Below, piece by piece: positions 27,801-49,524 of a stretch of DNA of 64,000 nucleotides; position 1 is the stretch's first letter; every line of letters starts with the position of its first letter. The notes beneath the pieces were generated by a model that worked only from the letters and a program-made list of their open reading frames with translations, was not told the origin of the DNA and did not search any database. Source of the DNA: Embiotoca jacksoni. Taxonomy: Eukaryota > Chordata > Actinopteri > Embiotocidae. The position numbers and the translations under genes were made by a program. The stretch is taken from positions 11,886,276-11,950,275 of the forward strand of contig JAKOON010000016.1 of the NCBI GenBank assembly GCA_022577435.1, written 5' to 3'.

Positions 27801-28761
27801 GTCATATGACTTAATATGATTGATTTATGACTTTCAGTAAACTAACTGAGCAGCTCTGATAAAACACCCCTCATATTATAGATACAATCCTGTGGACAAA
27901 ATGTACTAAAGAATGAAGAATCTCCAGCAAAGGAAAACTTTAAAACCCTCACATCACTGCAGAACACAACATAACGGTCAAGGGGGACTGAAATGATGAA
28001 TCGAGCCCCTACTAGCCAGCCACAGAATCTCGCAAAAGCTTTTATAGACATAATAGATCAGCAGTATATTTCAATCATCTCACTGGCCTTTTTTATGCAC
28101 TTGTCCCTCTTCCATTACAGCTCAGAGGAGTGAAAATGGACCCTGCAACAGTGCTGAAACTTCATTTAGTTAAAAAAAAGAAAATGTATTTTAATATTTG
28201 TTTACTGCGTTCAAAGATACAAGAATTATTACAGTCAACATGAGGGCAATTAATGCGACAAGCTTGAGGAAAGATAAGAACACACAGTGCTGCTGCAGAG
28301 CCAAAACACCAGAAGTGACAGTGAGTGTTCTTGTTGAATACAAATGTGTGGAGCTCAGACATCGCTGTTACTTGTGTGTGTGTTTTGTATTTACTTTTCC
28401 CAGGCTCTTGTCTCCATCTCTACAGGAGTACTTAACAATCTCTTTTACTATTCCAGTGAGCCGGAGAAGATCGAGCTATTTCTGCTGCAGACATGTTCCA
28501 TGCTAAGATGGGCATCTTAAGTTCGAGCACTCAGCGCCCACAACTTTGAGAAGTCTTAGCCTAAATCCCCCTTGCTACTTGTGTGAGAATGCACATCCCA
28601 CCACTAATTGCATGCATGTGAGAGCTACACTTCCCTCCAACAGTGAAATATTGTTTCCCACACCAGTCTTTGCCTATCTGGGCATATGTCAAATATTCTG
28701 TCTCATGTACGCCTATAAATTTACTTTTTATATTATGTGTCAGGTCTTTATCATGCTCTGC

Positions 28762-28762
<1 letters not shown>

Positions 28763-28832
<70 letters not shown>
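28763..28832. repeat. (AC)35 microsatellite
   Basis: Pure AC run, about 800 nt upstream of the nptxr start. Confidence 0.97.
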
Positions 28833-28834
<2 letters not shown>

Positions 28835-29421
28835 AACGCCCAGTGTCATATCTGCTGCTGTAGAGCTGTTCCACGGGGAGCCTCGAGGCTAACTTATGGC
28901 TATCCACACATCAGTAAGCTGGTGATGTGTTGCTGAGCGAGAAAATATTAAACCAAAGGGAGAGAAAAAACTAATTTCTGATGTAATGTATGCGTGCAGG
29001 AATGATCAGGTTCAGAGCTCAGTGTTCAATAAATGCTGAAGGAACAAGAAAAGCTTCATACAGCATGCATTTTAAGATAAAACAGAAAGTCTGATGTGTT
29101 TCTTGGAGCAAAGAAAACGTGTGACATTCTTCACCCTGTGCACAGCAAAAAAGCAAAAAGATTACAGTTTGAACACTGCTGTGAAACTGAGCTGTATTTG
29201 GAAATGTATCTGAGGCTAAATCAGTATCTGCAATATGTGTTTTCATGTGTAACTTCATCTCTGTCTTGTATGCTCCCCCTGCGTCTCTCTCCCCCTCATT
29301 CCTCTCAGTATTAACAGGCTGGATTTTGCCTGAATACCAAGGACATGCGCGCTGAACAGGGGGAGGAGGTGGAACACATTCTGCTTCTGATGTTTTGTGT
29401 TGACTACATGATCACTCAATT

Positions 29422-29478
29422 ATGGTGCGGAACTCTCATTTTCTTATCGCCTGTTCTAGTGGAGAAGGAGGAAAGTGA
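29422..29478 (+). promoter_or_regulatory. Possible upstream ORF of nptxr (18 codons)
   Basis: ATG at 29422 opens 18 codons and stops at TGA 29476-29478, in a different frame from nptxr and 150 nt before its CTG start. It matters only if transcription starts upstream of it, which the sequence does not show. Confidence 0.25.
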
Positions 29479-29618
29479 GGGGGGGGTTATTTTTTTTTTC
29501 TCCATTTAAGCTCTATTCACGTCAGTAATTTGATACTTTATTTCACTGTTTTGGGGGATCTAGTTTCTAACAGACCTAGAGTGTTAGTATTAGGTTTTTC
29601 TAATAATTGATCGTCACC

Positions 29619-29627
29619 GCCGCCACC

Positions 29628-29631
<4 letters not shown>
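29619..29631 (+). promoter_or_regulatory. CTG translation start of nptxr in Kozak context
   Basis: The sequence GCCGCCACC-CTG-A has the complete optimal Kozak upstream part with CTG in place of ATG. The frame is closed by TAA at 29604-29606, only 24 nt upstream. The codons after CTG are AAG TTC, matching the M-K-F start of mammalian NPTXR, which to my knowledge is also annotated with a CUG start. The first in-frame ATG (29661) lies inside the membrane segment at residue 12. Confidence 0.8.
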
Positions 29632-38815
<9,184 letters not shown>

Positions 38816-39080
38816 TTGACGGGAGAGGCGTCTGAGGGAAGAGTCCATCTGCCCAGTATTACTGCTGATACAGGATGTCCTAACCTCTGTCCAAAACTCT
38901 ATGTGGCATGGGATGATCAGTGTGTAAACATGGAAAAACTAATAGTACATATGTATATGACATCAACGGTGGTTTTGCAGTTACTTTAACATACTTCGAA
39001 CAACCTAACAGATGCTATGGAGGTCCAGTGGAAAATAGAGCACACAATGAGATTCCTCATGAATACACCCGTATTATGGG

Positions 39081-39086
39081 AATAAA
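39081..39086 (+). terminator. Probable nptxr polyadenylation signal AATAAA
   Basis: First canonical AATAAA after the stop codon, 266 nt downstream, followed within 10 nt by a T/A-rich run. A longer 3' UTR is possible, since neuronal transcripts often extend. Confidence 0.5.
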
Positions 39087-40839
39087 ACCCTTTTTTTTTT
39101 AAAAAGTTATATATACTTTAAAAGTATAAGAACATTAGTTTTATTTTTAGATTCAGGCCACACGAAATGAAAATGTCATTGATTATTGCTCCTTCTGCTT
39201 ACCAGAACTGGAATGATTAGCTAGCTACCAGGCAGTTATTTAACCCTTTTAAGAAATAATTTAGCATCTTAGAAAACAAAATTTCTTTCATTTCTTGCTG
39301 AAAGTTATGACCAGAGGAGAACCTTCCATTCAGATACAGTAAATAGGAACGTACCACCAGCATCCGGCTAACTCAGCTTCTGTTTCTTGGCCCAGGAAAG
39401 AAATCAGAGGTGGAAACCATGAACCACTTTGCTGATCTGAATCCCTTTGCTCAGTTCAGTTTCCAAGGTTCATGCTGTTACACCAGTCGGTGAACGTACG
39501 GTATGGTTACTGAACTTCACCTCAGTAACTATGTGACTGATTGTCTTCAGTTCAATAGCACTTTCAGTCTGTTACAAGCTGTCACGTTGAGTTCAGGACA
39601 AAATCAGCCTGTACAAGCACAGTGCATAAAATCAATAACTCAGCAGCTTATTTTTTTCGACTGAGTTAAGATGATTTCTGTGGATTTGCCGTCTTTATAC
39701 TACGTTTTTAAGGAGGAAAGAACTTTCTGTAAAGCACAGCTGAGCTAACAACGCCATTCTCAGTCTCAGAGGGAAGCTCCACTGCTACAGACTAGATGCA
39801 TTCAGTTCACTTATAAACAAAGATTCCTTCATTCACCTCTATAAAACGCTTCCTCAAGTCTCTGCTGGTTTTCTGGCATTGTCCTGGAAATATTTTTGGT
39901 CCCCCTGTAATACTTTGTACAAATTACACAAATAGAAGATTTGCCGGGTTAATTAGTGAGCTTCAGAGGTTTGTTGCCTTCGTCAGGTCATCTGTTTCCC
40001 CTTGTTTCCAGTGTTAATGCTAAGCTAAGTTAGCCAGCTGCTGGTGGTAGCATCATATATGTGCATGTATATATGAGAGGGGTGTTAATCTCCTCATGTA
40101 ACTCTGGACAAGAAATGTAATTTACAAAAGGGTGAAATCTTCCTTTAAAATGTTCAGATTAGTCAAAATTGGGCAGAAATGACGATCTTGTTTATTTTGT
40201 TGAGACATCTCACAAACAAATTCAACGAGTTGTTCTCAGCGTCAGAGAGCTGACCTCCGCTACGAGGGCCACAAGTTGTGTCAAGCCAGCTGAAATCCCT
40301 CCATGTGTGCAGCTCGGTGGGAGTGGAGGTAATTAAGGGCTGTGACAGCTTTAGAGTTTGGAGTCACGGTAAGGTGATGAAAAACGGTAGCGAGAGTGGT
40401 GGGAATATTAAATAGTAGATGGCAGCAAGGAGGAGATGATGAAAGAGGAAGGAAAGAGGTGGGAGATAGAGAGATCAGGAACTTGTTAGGACTGATGCCA
40501 CATTGTTTTTACCTCTGCATGATGTGTTCATACTTTTAATGTCTTGCCACTGCAGTGTGTTGCTTACAAGTTTCACAAAAGAGGACAGTGCCTCCAACGT
40601 TCATGCCGAGGTGGCTGTCTTTGTGATTGTCTATCAACTTTTAAGGGCCTCTGTTAATCACCTGAAATTCCTGAATTTCTGAACAAATCAAAAGTGAGAA
40701 GAATAGTCCTTTTTCCAAAGAAATCACCACCACCAACGGAATGTACGTTTTTTGTTTTTTTTAAAGATGCATTTACACATTTTTTTGACAAGCTTTTTGC
40801 CCCATTTGTCATTTATTCTTTACGTAATAGAATAATTTT

Positions 40840-40975
40840 GTTACTGGGATTTATAGCTTGTTTGGTTTCATGGTTTGTTTTTCTGTGAAGCACTTTGTAA
40901 AGTAAGTTTAGAAAAGTGCCGTATATATAAAAATTATCGTTATTGTTTTATTATCATTTAGAAATCAACATCAAA
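40840..40975 (+). mobile_element. LINE 3' tail (GAAGCACTTTGTAAAG type)
   Basis: GTGAAGCACTTTGTAAAG, then TTTAGAAAAGTGCCG and TATATATAAAAATTATCG, ending in ATTATT-type repeats. This is the degraded tail of an L2-like teleost non-LTR element. No coding part is present. Confidence 0.55.
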
Positions 40976-42632
40976 TTAAAAATAAACTTATGTCAGATGA
41001 CAACTTTTGGCTTAATCTTACACACTTTTCATAATGCACTTGTATTAATTTGAACATTCTTCAATGTCAACTGTTTCCTCTTTAAAAATTTTATACATGC
41101 AGCCGCTCAGTAATGTGACAAATTAACAACCTGCAACCTCTAGCTCTTTCAACCTTAATACATTCCATGCATGAGTCGTTTGTTTGTAACATGCCTTGGT
41201 GCGTTTCTGAAGTCATTATTCTTAGCTGTTGTATGAGACATGATGTTCAATACAAATTATTAATTTCCAAATGTCTGAGACACTGGCTCTCCCTCGCATG
41301 AAAACAATCCTTAGTGGAAAGTGCCTGTCGGGGTGTTTGTAACCATCTAATTTATTATCCTGATGGAAAATTGTCACTGCAAGATATTTTGAACTAATTC
41401 AGCATCTGTGATTCTGTCAATTCCCCGGTCCTTTTTATTTTTAAGATTTAAGAGGTTTGATATCACTTTACTTGAAACTTCTGCGCAGTGTCGCCAAACT
41501 GATGTTAAATCAGGACAAAATCATCTTGTAATGCCTGATGCTGTCTGTAATGATGCCTCTCGGTCTTCAGCGTTGATATTATATGTCATGCTCGGTGTCT
41601 GTTCAGCTCATGACAGAGCTATTTTTGGGGCTTTTTGATAGCAGTGTGGCAATATTATGTTTACTGGAACAGAAAACTACTGAAAATCTTTTTATTTTTT
41701 TTATTTTCACTGTATACATTGGTATCTGTCTATTTTCATGTTGTTGATTGTATAAATACTGTATGTCTATCTCTTGTATGGTGTTGTATTGTTCTGCATA
41801 CGTGCCATGTACAAACCACAAATCTCTTATTAAAGTCCTGATTTTCAGATGCAAAGGATGTGATCCTTTTCTTTCTAATACCATTAAGAAAAAAGTAAAT
41901 GAAGTCCATGAGAGTTTTCTTCAAGCTCCTCTTTTATCCAAGCACAAAAAAAAACTATGAACTGAAGGGCAGAAGCAACAGAACCTGCTGTGAGAGCAAA
42001 CTCTCCTTCAGTATGAGTGCTCACTCATCAGACTCAACACGAGAAATTACTTTTTCAATTAATATGAAAAAAAATTCTCTTCTGATGCCCTTTGCTCATT
42101 CTTCTTTTTAAGAAATTAGAGACTGGAGAGAAAAAAAAGCCTGGAGCCTTCTCCCCTGGGTGCTGCAAGTCTATCAATGAGTCATGAGAAAATTGAGGAT
42201 TAGGGGGACCCAGTGAGTCATTTGTTGGCAGGCTGTATTTCTGTAACATATGGTTTAGTGGCATAAAATATTAAAGACCTCACATTCAGCTAAAATCCTA
42301 AATGGATAACAAACTATATAAATACTATGAGAACAAATAGAGCACAAAGGACAGAGCAGCCAATATGTTATATATGCATTAAACAGCATCTGTCATGTGT
42401 TTAATGTGTATCTACTGTGCTTGTGAAGACAGATGCGCTTCTAGTAATTATGGGAAATAATATTATAACCGCTGAGAGTTAATTGAGATGATCAATATCA
42501 CTTTCATATTTATGTGGTGAATATAAAGTCAGCAGCTCATTTTCTTATCTTAGCATAAGAACTGGAAACAGCTGTTGTCCAAAGGTCACACATCTAACAA
42601 GCATTGTTTCCCCCACTGACTGTACATAAAAA

Positions 42633-43100
42633 TGCAATACCACCGAGAGCCACTGGGGTTTGGCTCCAAAAACCCTCCGGCTCCATGGACTCCCATTCAA
42701 CTTCTCATGAAATACAAAGTCAATCATTTTTTTCCATGAGTCAATTTTGTGTCATTCGCTAATGTCCATCTTTGTTATTAGTTTTCTGGCAGTCCATCTA
42801 AAAATAATCCCATAAATTATTAGATATTAAACCTCCAAAAGTAATATGTAATATGTTTTGGGGCGTGAATATGATTGGCAGGCCTGTGGTGGAGTCAGAT
42901 TTCCACTATCAGTGGGCGGGGCATAGTGTCCTAGGGCTCCCAATCAGATCGAGTGAGATCCCCGCTTGCTCCCATCCTAGCTCATCAGACTTATGGTCAC
43001 TTCTGGCTCCAAAATAGCAAGATGGCGACGGACAAAATCCGAACTTCATAACGGCATTTCACAAACCAGTGGGTGACATCACTGTCTGTTACCGCTTGGT
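42633..43100 (+). repeat. Dispersed repeat R1, copy 1 (about 470 bp)
   Basis: Begins GCAATACCACCGAGAGCCAC and shares ordered blocks with 47661-48089: GGCTCCAAAAA, ACTCCCATTCAACTT, GTGTCATTCGCTAA, AGTTTTCTGG, AGTCCAT, GTGGGCGGGGCATAGTGTCCT, ATGGTCACTT and TTCACAAACCA. Same orientation as copy 2, 5 kb apart. It is non-coding; probably a non-autonomous element. Confidence 0.8.
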
Positions 43101-44999
43101 TTCCCCCCTTTCTCCAGTCTGTATGCTGAGCTAAGCTAACCAGGTTCCAGCACTATCTTAAAGGGAAAATTCACAACTTTTATGTGGAAATTCACTTTGT
43201 GTATGTAGTGAATGGAAGCAATAAATTCCTTAGTGTGTGCTATACTTGCTGAGAAAGCTGACTTTTGCTGCTGGAGGAAACATGCGAGCAGCACCTTCAT
43301 GTACCAGGATGCATTGCACATGAGCTTCTGACACCAAACCTCCAAATCTTTTGGTTCCCTTTGCCAAGTCTCTCACTTTAGCACCTACTCAACAAAAACA
43401 ACAACACGCAGTCAGATCATATTGTCCGTAGACAGCAAAAGACAGGCAAGAAGGTGGTTATTTATCAGGAGGATAAGAGGACTGATCATACTCTGTAATG
43501 TTAGCAGCTGCTGTAAACACAAACAACACAGCGAGTTGAGAAAACTGCTTGTCCAAGGTTGCCACGTATCTCCACCCCAGTCTACTGTGTTGGCCAAAAC
43601 GACGTTAGGTGATAAAAAAATACTCACTCAGTGTCCATCCTCTCTGTCCTGCTGGTTTTAGTTATCTTTTCCAGTTTATTGTAGGAGGCAGAAGGTCTCC
43701 AGCACACGTCCAAGCGAGGACCATAGTAACACACACATAGCTCTCTTGAGGTTGGTGTCAGCATCCAGCTAAAGCTGCCCTTGCTGAAATTCAAAGCAGC
43801 AGAACGGTTCAGTTTCTGTCGTCAATCTGGAGGGCAATTTGAGCCGAGGAACCACCAGAAGCTGTTTGCTCTCTGCTGCTTATGGATCAGTCTGTAGGAT
43901 CCTCTTGTACAGCTGATGCAGCTGCAGCATTGGCCTTTCTCCACTGCATTTCTATGGATATATACTCGGGCTAAAATAAACACTGGCCAACAAGTCAGCC
44001 AAAACACTGTCAAATGTATCCTCGTCAATAACATCCTCGTCACTTGTTTTTTTTATATGCCATTGTCAAACGTGGCTATTTGCAGAACAATCAAAGAAAA
44101 CAAGGTTTTGTTTTCCGGTGGTATCTAGAGCGCCCCCTGGCTACTCATACGGCCGACCTAGCCTGTTGCTCTACTGGCCGGCAACTTTGTTGTTTTACAC
44201 ATGAAATGATGAAGCTGGTGCTGAGAGAACAATAGATTTTGCAGCTGCTTCCTACACACAAAGATAATTTATTGAGGACTGTGATGCTTCAGCTAACTAC
44301 ATTTACAATTTTCACTGATTGGACATCTACATAAAAAGTGGAAAATTATTGTTTTAATATTTAGCAAACACGAGAATATTATTGATCCTCCTCATTAAAC
44401 TCTCAACAAGTAAGTAAATGAGCACATTTCACAAAACATCAAACTTTTCCTTTCACATCTGAATAAAGAAGTACGGAGCCCCTAAAGGGTCACAGCAATA
44501 ATTCTTTAATATAATATATTTTGCATTACCTCAAAAATGTTCATCCTTTCGCAACATGTTTTGTGTTCTCTTGCAATATTTTACTGTTTGAGATCGGCCT
44601 TTAAAATATCTGCAGAGTGTTTCCTTTAACTAGCAGCATATTAAACCTGCAACATTACTGTTCATTACCAGAGCCGCTGAGTGCGAACAGACATATGGCT
44701 CCGAGGGAATGGAAGAAGAAAACTATTGCGAGGTAACACAAGACATATTGCAAGGAAAATTATATTCCATGAATACGGGGTCTCCGTGAAGAGGCGATTT
44801 TAAGGTTAAATAAAAACACAGTAAGTAGAATACAGTAAGCTCTGGTAGGCCGCAGGCTTTGAACTAACCAGCTGAATACTGGAGTCTTACATAGCAAATA
44901 AAATGTCAACCTATTCCTTACGTCCATCACAAACTCTTCTGTGACATTATTATGTAATCTCCATGGCTCTCTTTTGCATGTATTACCATAAAACATCTA

Positions 45000-45320
45000 T
45001 GTGGTGGCGGGGCGTGGTTAGCTCGGCTGCAGGGGGGGAGAGAGTGAGGGAGTGGTTTAGGGAACGGTGCCGGGAGGAGGGTAATTGGCGCAGCTGAACG
45101 GAATCGGGGGGAATTGGGTTCTTCCCTTATATACGTGAGCGGGACCTGGTGAGGGGAGAGGAGGAAGCAGCCTGGAGACGGACGCTCGGAGGCTGGGCAG
45201 GAGAGCGCCGACACCGGGTGTAACAGAGTGTGTGCCACAGTGTGGATCACCCAATAAAGCGAAACCATAAACCAAACTTGGTGGCTCGGCGTGTGTCGTC
45301 TGTCTCAAAGAACCACCACG
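45000..45320 (+). mobile_element. Probable solo LTR of a retrotransposon
   Basis: A sharply GC-rich island of about 320 bp in AT-rich surroundings. It starts TGTGGTGGCGG and ends CCACCACG, so the ends are a near-perfect inverted pair as in LTRs (last base A changed to G). Inside are a TATA-like CTTATATACG (45126-45135) followed by GC-rich sequence and an AATAAA at 45254-45259, the expected promoter, R region and poly-A order. No internal gag or pol sequence lies next to it. No target-site duplication could be confirmed. Family not identified; Ty3/gypsy-like is a guess. Confidence 0.6.
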
Positions 45321-47156
45321 GTAGCTCAGACGTGCTACAATCTAATTCTCACTCTTTATTCGTTCTCCCACCTCTCTGTCACCCTCCATTCTCACCTTCC
45401 TCTCATCTTCTCCCTCCTCCTCTCCTCCTCTCAGTGGCATTTCTTCTTTAGACATCTTCCTCCGCTTCATGTTGATTGTCACCTGCTCGTTATGTAAACC
45501 TTGCATTCCTCGGGTCCCATTCTTCAACCATTTCTTCAGCCGAGACACCCTCAACATGTTTACTGACAAAAAAAGAGAAGCACACACAGCATGAGGCTCT
45601 GACTTCAAGGCTGCTGTCATTCATTTGTAATTTTTACAGACATGTTGGGAAAATGTGGGAAAGCACTGAAGGAAGCAGGCGTACAAGAGATTTGTAAAAA
45701 GGGGGTATAAAAGGGGGCCTGTATGCTTGCAAACCATAGAGAAGCTTTCACAAGCAAGTGACTGATAGTGAAAAGGTAAAAACAAAAACCATCTTTGGTC
45801 ACAGCAGCTAACAGATACTGTACCACAGAGTTGTACAGACCAAAGCAGCAAAATCTTGAATCCCTAATTAGCCTGAGTCAAACTGGTCAACTATTCCAGT
45901 GGGTAAGACTCAAGAGAGCGTCGTTTGTTCACGCAATCCTCTCCTTTAGTAATGGATTTACACCACCTTAAGTCAATAAGCAACTCTCCAGTTCGTGCCA
46001 GACAGGCACAGTCAGCTGTTCGGTGTCACACAACTTAGATCTTAACAGAATCAAAGTCCCGCTAACCTCGTTACTGTGCGGGTGTAAACTGCTGTGTGTG
46101 TGTGAGAACCTGCTTACACTCCATAATGAGTTACAACATTGAGTTAACACTGATGCGCTCCTTCACTAGCCACTGTTATAGTCACAAACAATTCTCATTT
46201 TACTTGTCTTGTTGGGTTTAATTAAGGTTAAAAGAAAATGCAGCTATTAAAACGTCTTGTGCATCATTTGAAATTCAATCTGATATATTTTGTAATGTTT
46301 TTATTTTGAATTTTACATGATATTTCACTGGATGTGAGAAATTGTCAACATAAACATTTATGAATAATAGATGTATGTCTGGGTCTGTGGAGGCTGTAAT
46401 ATATAGACTCTTGTATGTTCCACAACTGTGCAGCACTTGTTATGCAACATGCAAGCGTTACAGGCAAATTCTTTTGCTGTTGCTTCGTGTCTCACACCTG
46501 CTGTGGTGCTGCAGCTTTAACAAAACTGCCTGTCACAGCCAGTTTCTAACTGCTGCTGGCAGGCTGTCGGGTGTTAATTTCTTTCTCAGCACACTCAACA
46601 TTTTTCAGAGGCAGCAAATGGAGGAGACGTGAGAGGAGATGCAAATTTAATGTGTGATTCTTACACATTAATTAAAATGTTTTCCTCACTTTTTTTTTTT
46701 TTTTTCTGCTGAAGCAAAGGCATCAAACTTAAAAGCTGGCACCTTTGCTTTTCTTATTGCAACATACAGTAAAGAGCACAGTGCATCGTGTAGCACTGTG
46801 TGGAGGTAAAACAGCACAGGCCCACTCTGACAGGATTGATATTATACTAGCTGCAGCAAGGATGTAACCTTTGACCTCCTAGTTTTTGTTTAACCTCGAT
46901 ATGAGGCGGACCATCTTTCATGTTCAACACATATCATCCACAGTCAGAAAATTATATTCCCCCGTGGATTACCAACCCCTATCTAATCCATAATGTTCCA
47001 TCTAGAAATGGACAGATTGTAATCCAATCTAATCCATGGACTGGATGGAGAGTTTGTCTCAACTCAGGACCCCAGACAGCGCAGCTTATGTACAAATACT
47101 TTACAAGGGCTTTTTTCCCTATAAAACACACAGAATCAAATGCACATAATTCCTAT

Positions 47157-47233
47157 TCCTTAGAGTAGCACTCTTTGTTACACCTTTAGGTAAAGGTGTA
47201 ACAAAGGTGTAACAAAGAGTGCTACTCTAAGGA
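47157..47233. repeat. Perfect 31-bp hairpin with 15-nt loop
   Basis: Left arm 47157-47187 and right arm 47203-47233 are exact reverse complements (CTTAGAGTAGCACTC against GAGTGCTACTCTAAG at the outer part). The right side also carries a tandem duplication of the 11-mer AAAGGTGTAAC. See findings. Confidence 0.95.
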
Positions 47234-47294
47234 TTTCAGTCCTGATTGATCTGGTGACACCCATTGTTACTGATGATATCTTCTAGTGTAAAAG

Positions 47295-47640
47295 TAGCCT
47301 GGTGTTACCAGGTGCAAATATTTCTTTACATGGGTCTGAGCGCGCTCCATAGGAAATCGTTTGCTGTCGCTGCACCCTACTGGGCGTAAACCTCGGGTTC
47401 ATTTTTAAACTATTGGAGCAGCTTCAGCCAATCTCTATGCACCGAAACCGGCCAAGACTTTACAAAAACTGCCACTACTTTTTGAAAAATAACAACTTTA
47501 ACATCATCGCACTAAACCACAAATACTGGTCATTGATTGGTCCGTTCTTCAGAGTGGCTGAGCGAATGTTAATGCTAACAGGATGTCCAAAGACAGCAGA
47601 AAACTGAAGTTGTGGGCAGGAGTCTAGCGGAGCCAGGCTA
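47295..47640. mobile_element. MITE-like element with TAGCCTGG/CCAGGCTA ends
   Basis: Terminal inverted 8-mers TAGCCTGG (47295-47302) and CCAGGCTA (47633-47640) bound 346 bp without coding capacity. TTGATTGGTCCGTTCTTCAG and AATGTTAATGCTAACAGG lie inside. No clear target-site duplication, so the ends are tentative. Confidence 0.5.
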
Positions 47641-47660
47641 ATGTGGAAGTGCCATAAAGT

Positions 47661-48089
47661 GCAATACCACTGAGGACCACTAGGGGTTGGCTCCAAAAAA
47701 TGTCCAGCTTTATAGACTCCTATTCAACTTAACTCATGAATTACAAAGTCAATACATTTTTCCCACGAGTCATCATGGTGTCATTCGCTAAATTTACTCC
47801 TTCTGATTAGTTTTCTGGAAGTCCATTTGAAAATAGGCACATGATTAATTACATTGTAGCTCTGTTTGGGGGCGTGTCTATTTGACTGACATGCCTGTAG
47901 TGAAGTCGGGTTTCCGTTATTGGTGGGCGGGCGTAGTGTCCTCGGGTCCTCAGTTAGACTCAGTCCCCAGCTCGTCCACATATGGTCACTTTTGACTCCA
48001 AAAACTCTGAAATGGCTGAAATGCAGAACTCCAGGCTTCCACGAGGGCAATTCACAAACCAACGAGTGACGTCACGGTTGCCGCTTGGG
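47661..48089 (+). repeat. Dispersed repeat R1, copy 2 (about 430 bp)
   Basis: Starts GCAATACCACTGAGGACCAC, 20 nt after the MITE-like element, and ends near GACGTCACGGTTGCCGC. Shares the ordered blocks given for copy 1, with small indels, so it is an independent old copy in direct orientation. Confidence 0.8.
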
Positions 48090-48520
48090 CTCTCCCTGAA
48101 GTTTTTTTTGTTTTTTTTTACTTCTTGAACTGGCAATAAACATGACTGAAATGCTGAACAATTTATAGTAATATGTTACTCATCCTTGTAATTTTAATCC
48201 GTTTTAGAAGAAGTCCTCCTGGGACAAAAACAATAAAAAGTATTTTCAATAGAAATTGCTAAAACATCATGACTCGTAAACAATATTTGAGTTCATCAAC
48301 ATCTTGAGGATATTGACTTAAACATATTGGGTTTCTGCTTTATATTTTGTCAGAATAGTATTCAGTGTAAACAGAAGCATTTAAAAAAAAAAATTACATC
48401 ATCCCAATAACTACTTTCTCTCGAAATCCTTAAATTCACCCAGTCATCATTTTCCCTCATTGAACCAGAGTATGTAATCCACCTACTCAGCCTCCACATG
48501 GTAGCATAGCACAATCATTA

Positions 48521-48524
<4 letters not shown>

Positions 48525-48589
<65 letters not shown>
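48525..48589. repeat. (AC)32 microsatellite
   Basis: Pure AC run, with a poly-T run about 60 nt downstream (48648-48662). Confidence 0.97.
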
Positions 48590-48592
<3 letters not shown>

Positions 48593-49524
48593 GGTCCAAA
48601 ATCCCATGGAGGCTCCATCTGGACAGGAACAAGCTCTGCTCTTCCTCTGTTTTTTTTTTTTTGTCACCGACTTTGCATCTCATATTCCGCCCTCCATCCT
48701 TACGGCTTTGTCAATACAGCACTCGCATACAGACAGGAGGCTTTGTATAACCACGGCTGTAATGCTGCCAAACTTGTTGGTTTTGTTTCCTCTTTGGCTG
48801 CTCATGTTAAAAATATATACTGTCATGGTGAGTGTGTGGGAGGCACTTTGCATACAGCTATCCACACAAATGGTTATTTGATTAGAAAGAAATCTCCACT
48901 GTTTTCCTTAAATGTTTCATTAGTTTAATCCATAAATCACTCCGTTTAGTTAAATTTTTCCTCAGTTAAAAGCAGCTGTTGGGACGGTATACGATTTGTT
49001 GGTAAAAATAAGCAGTCTTGACTCACCTGGTTGTGTAAGCCATGTTATTTCAATCGGGTGGTATTTTTGCAGCACTTTAGAGAAAGCTTTATTTCACACA
49101 TGTTTCACACAAATAGGGGTCTGACATTGAAGCCAATCTTTCTTTTTATGTGTAGGATAGACTGCAGTGGAAGATAGCAGACGAATGATACCCATTAGGG
49201 AGAAATCTATAATCTTTTTTTGCCGGTTTTTGTTGCTCTTAATTAGCTTAATAAACTACACTACCCTCTCCTGACAATTGCATATCATACCATTTATTCT
49301 CAAGCATCAATTAAATAAATAGCATTTTCTGTTTTCTTTAATAATATTCTGTCATTAAAGCTAACCTAAGATGCACAAACAGTGCCTGATGTTGATGGCA
49401 TCCTTCCTGCTTTGCTCTGCTGTAAATATTCACAACATAACTTTCAGGGATATCAATTACCCAAGACAGCATCTCAGTGCTGTACATGTTGTAAATTCAT
49501 TACGACAGCAACAACAGATTGAAC

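Larger units (their letters stand above)
22448..29627. other. Gap between the divergent baiap2l2 and nptxr genes
   Basis: No protein gene recognised. The 5' untranslated exons and promoters of both genes should lie at its two ends. The interior holds a T-rich run, two SINE/LINE tails, an old dispersed repeat, a minisatellite-SINE composite and a CA microsatellite, listed separately. An unassigned patch at 23400-23700 contains GTACAAAACCGGAAG and weak GC enrichment. Confidence 0.6.

Noticed and set aside
46360..46632. 90-codon frame in the nptxr to FAM20C-like gap
   Set aside because: No recognisable domain, no splice partners and ordinary AT-rich base composition around it.
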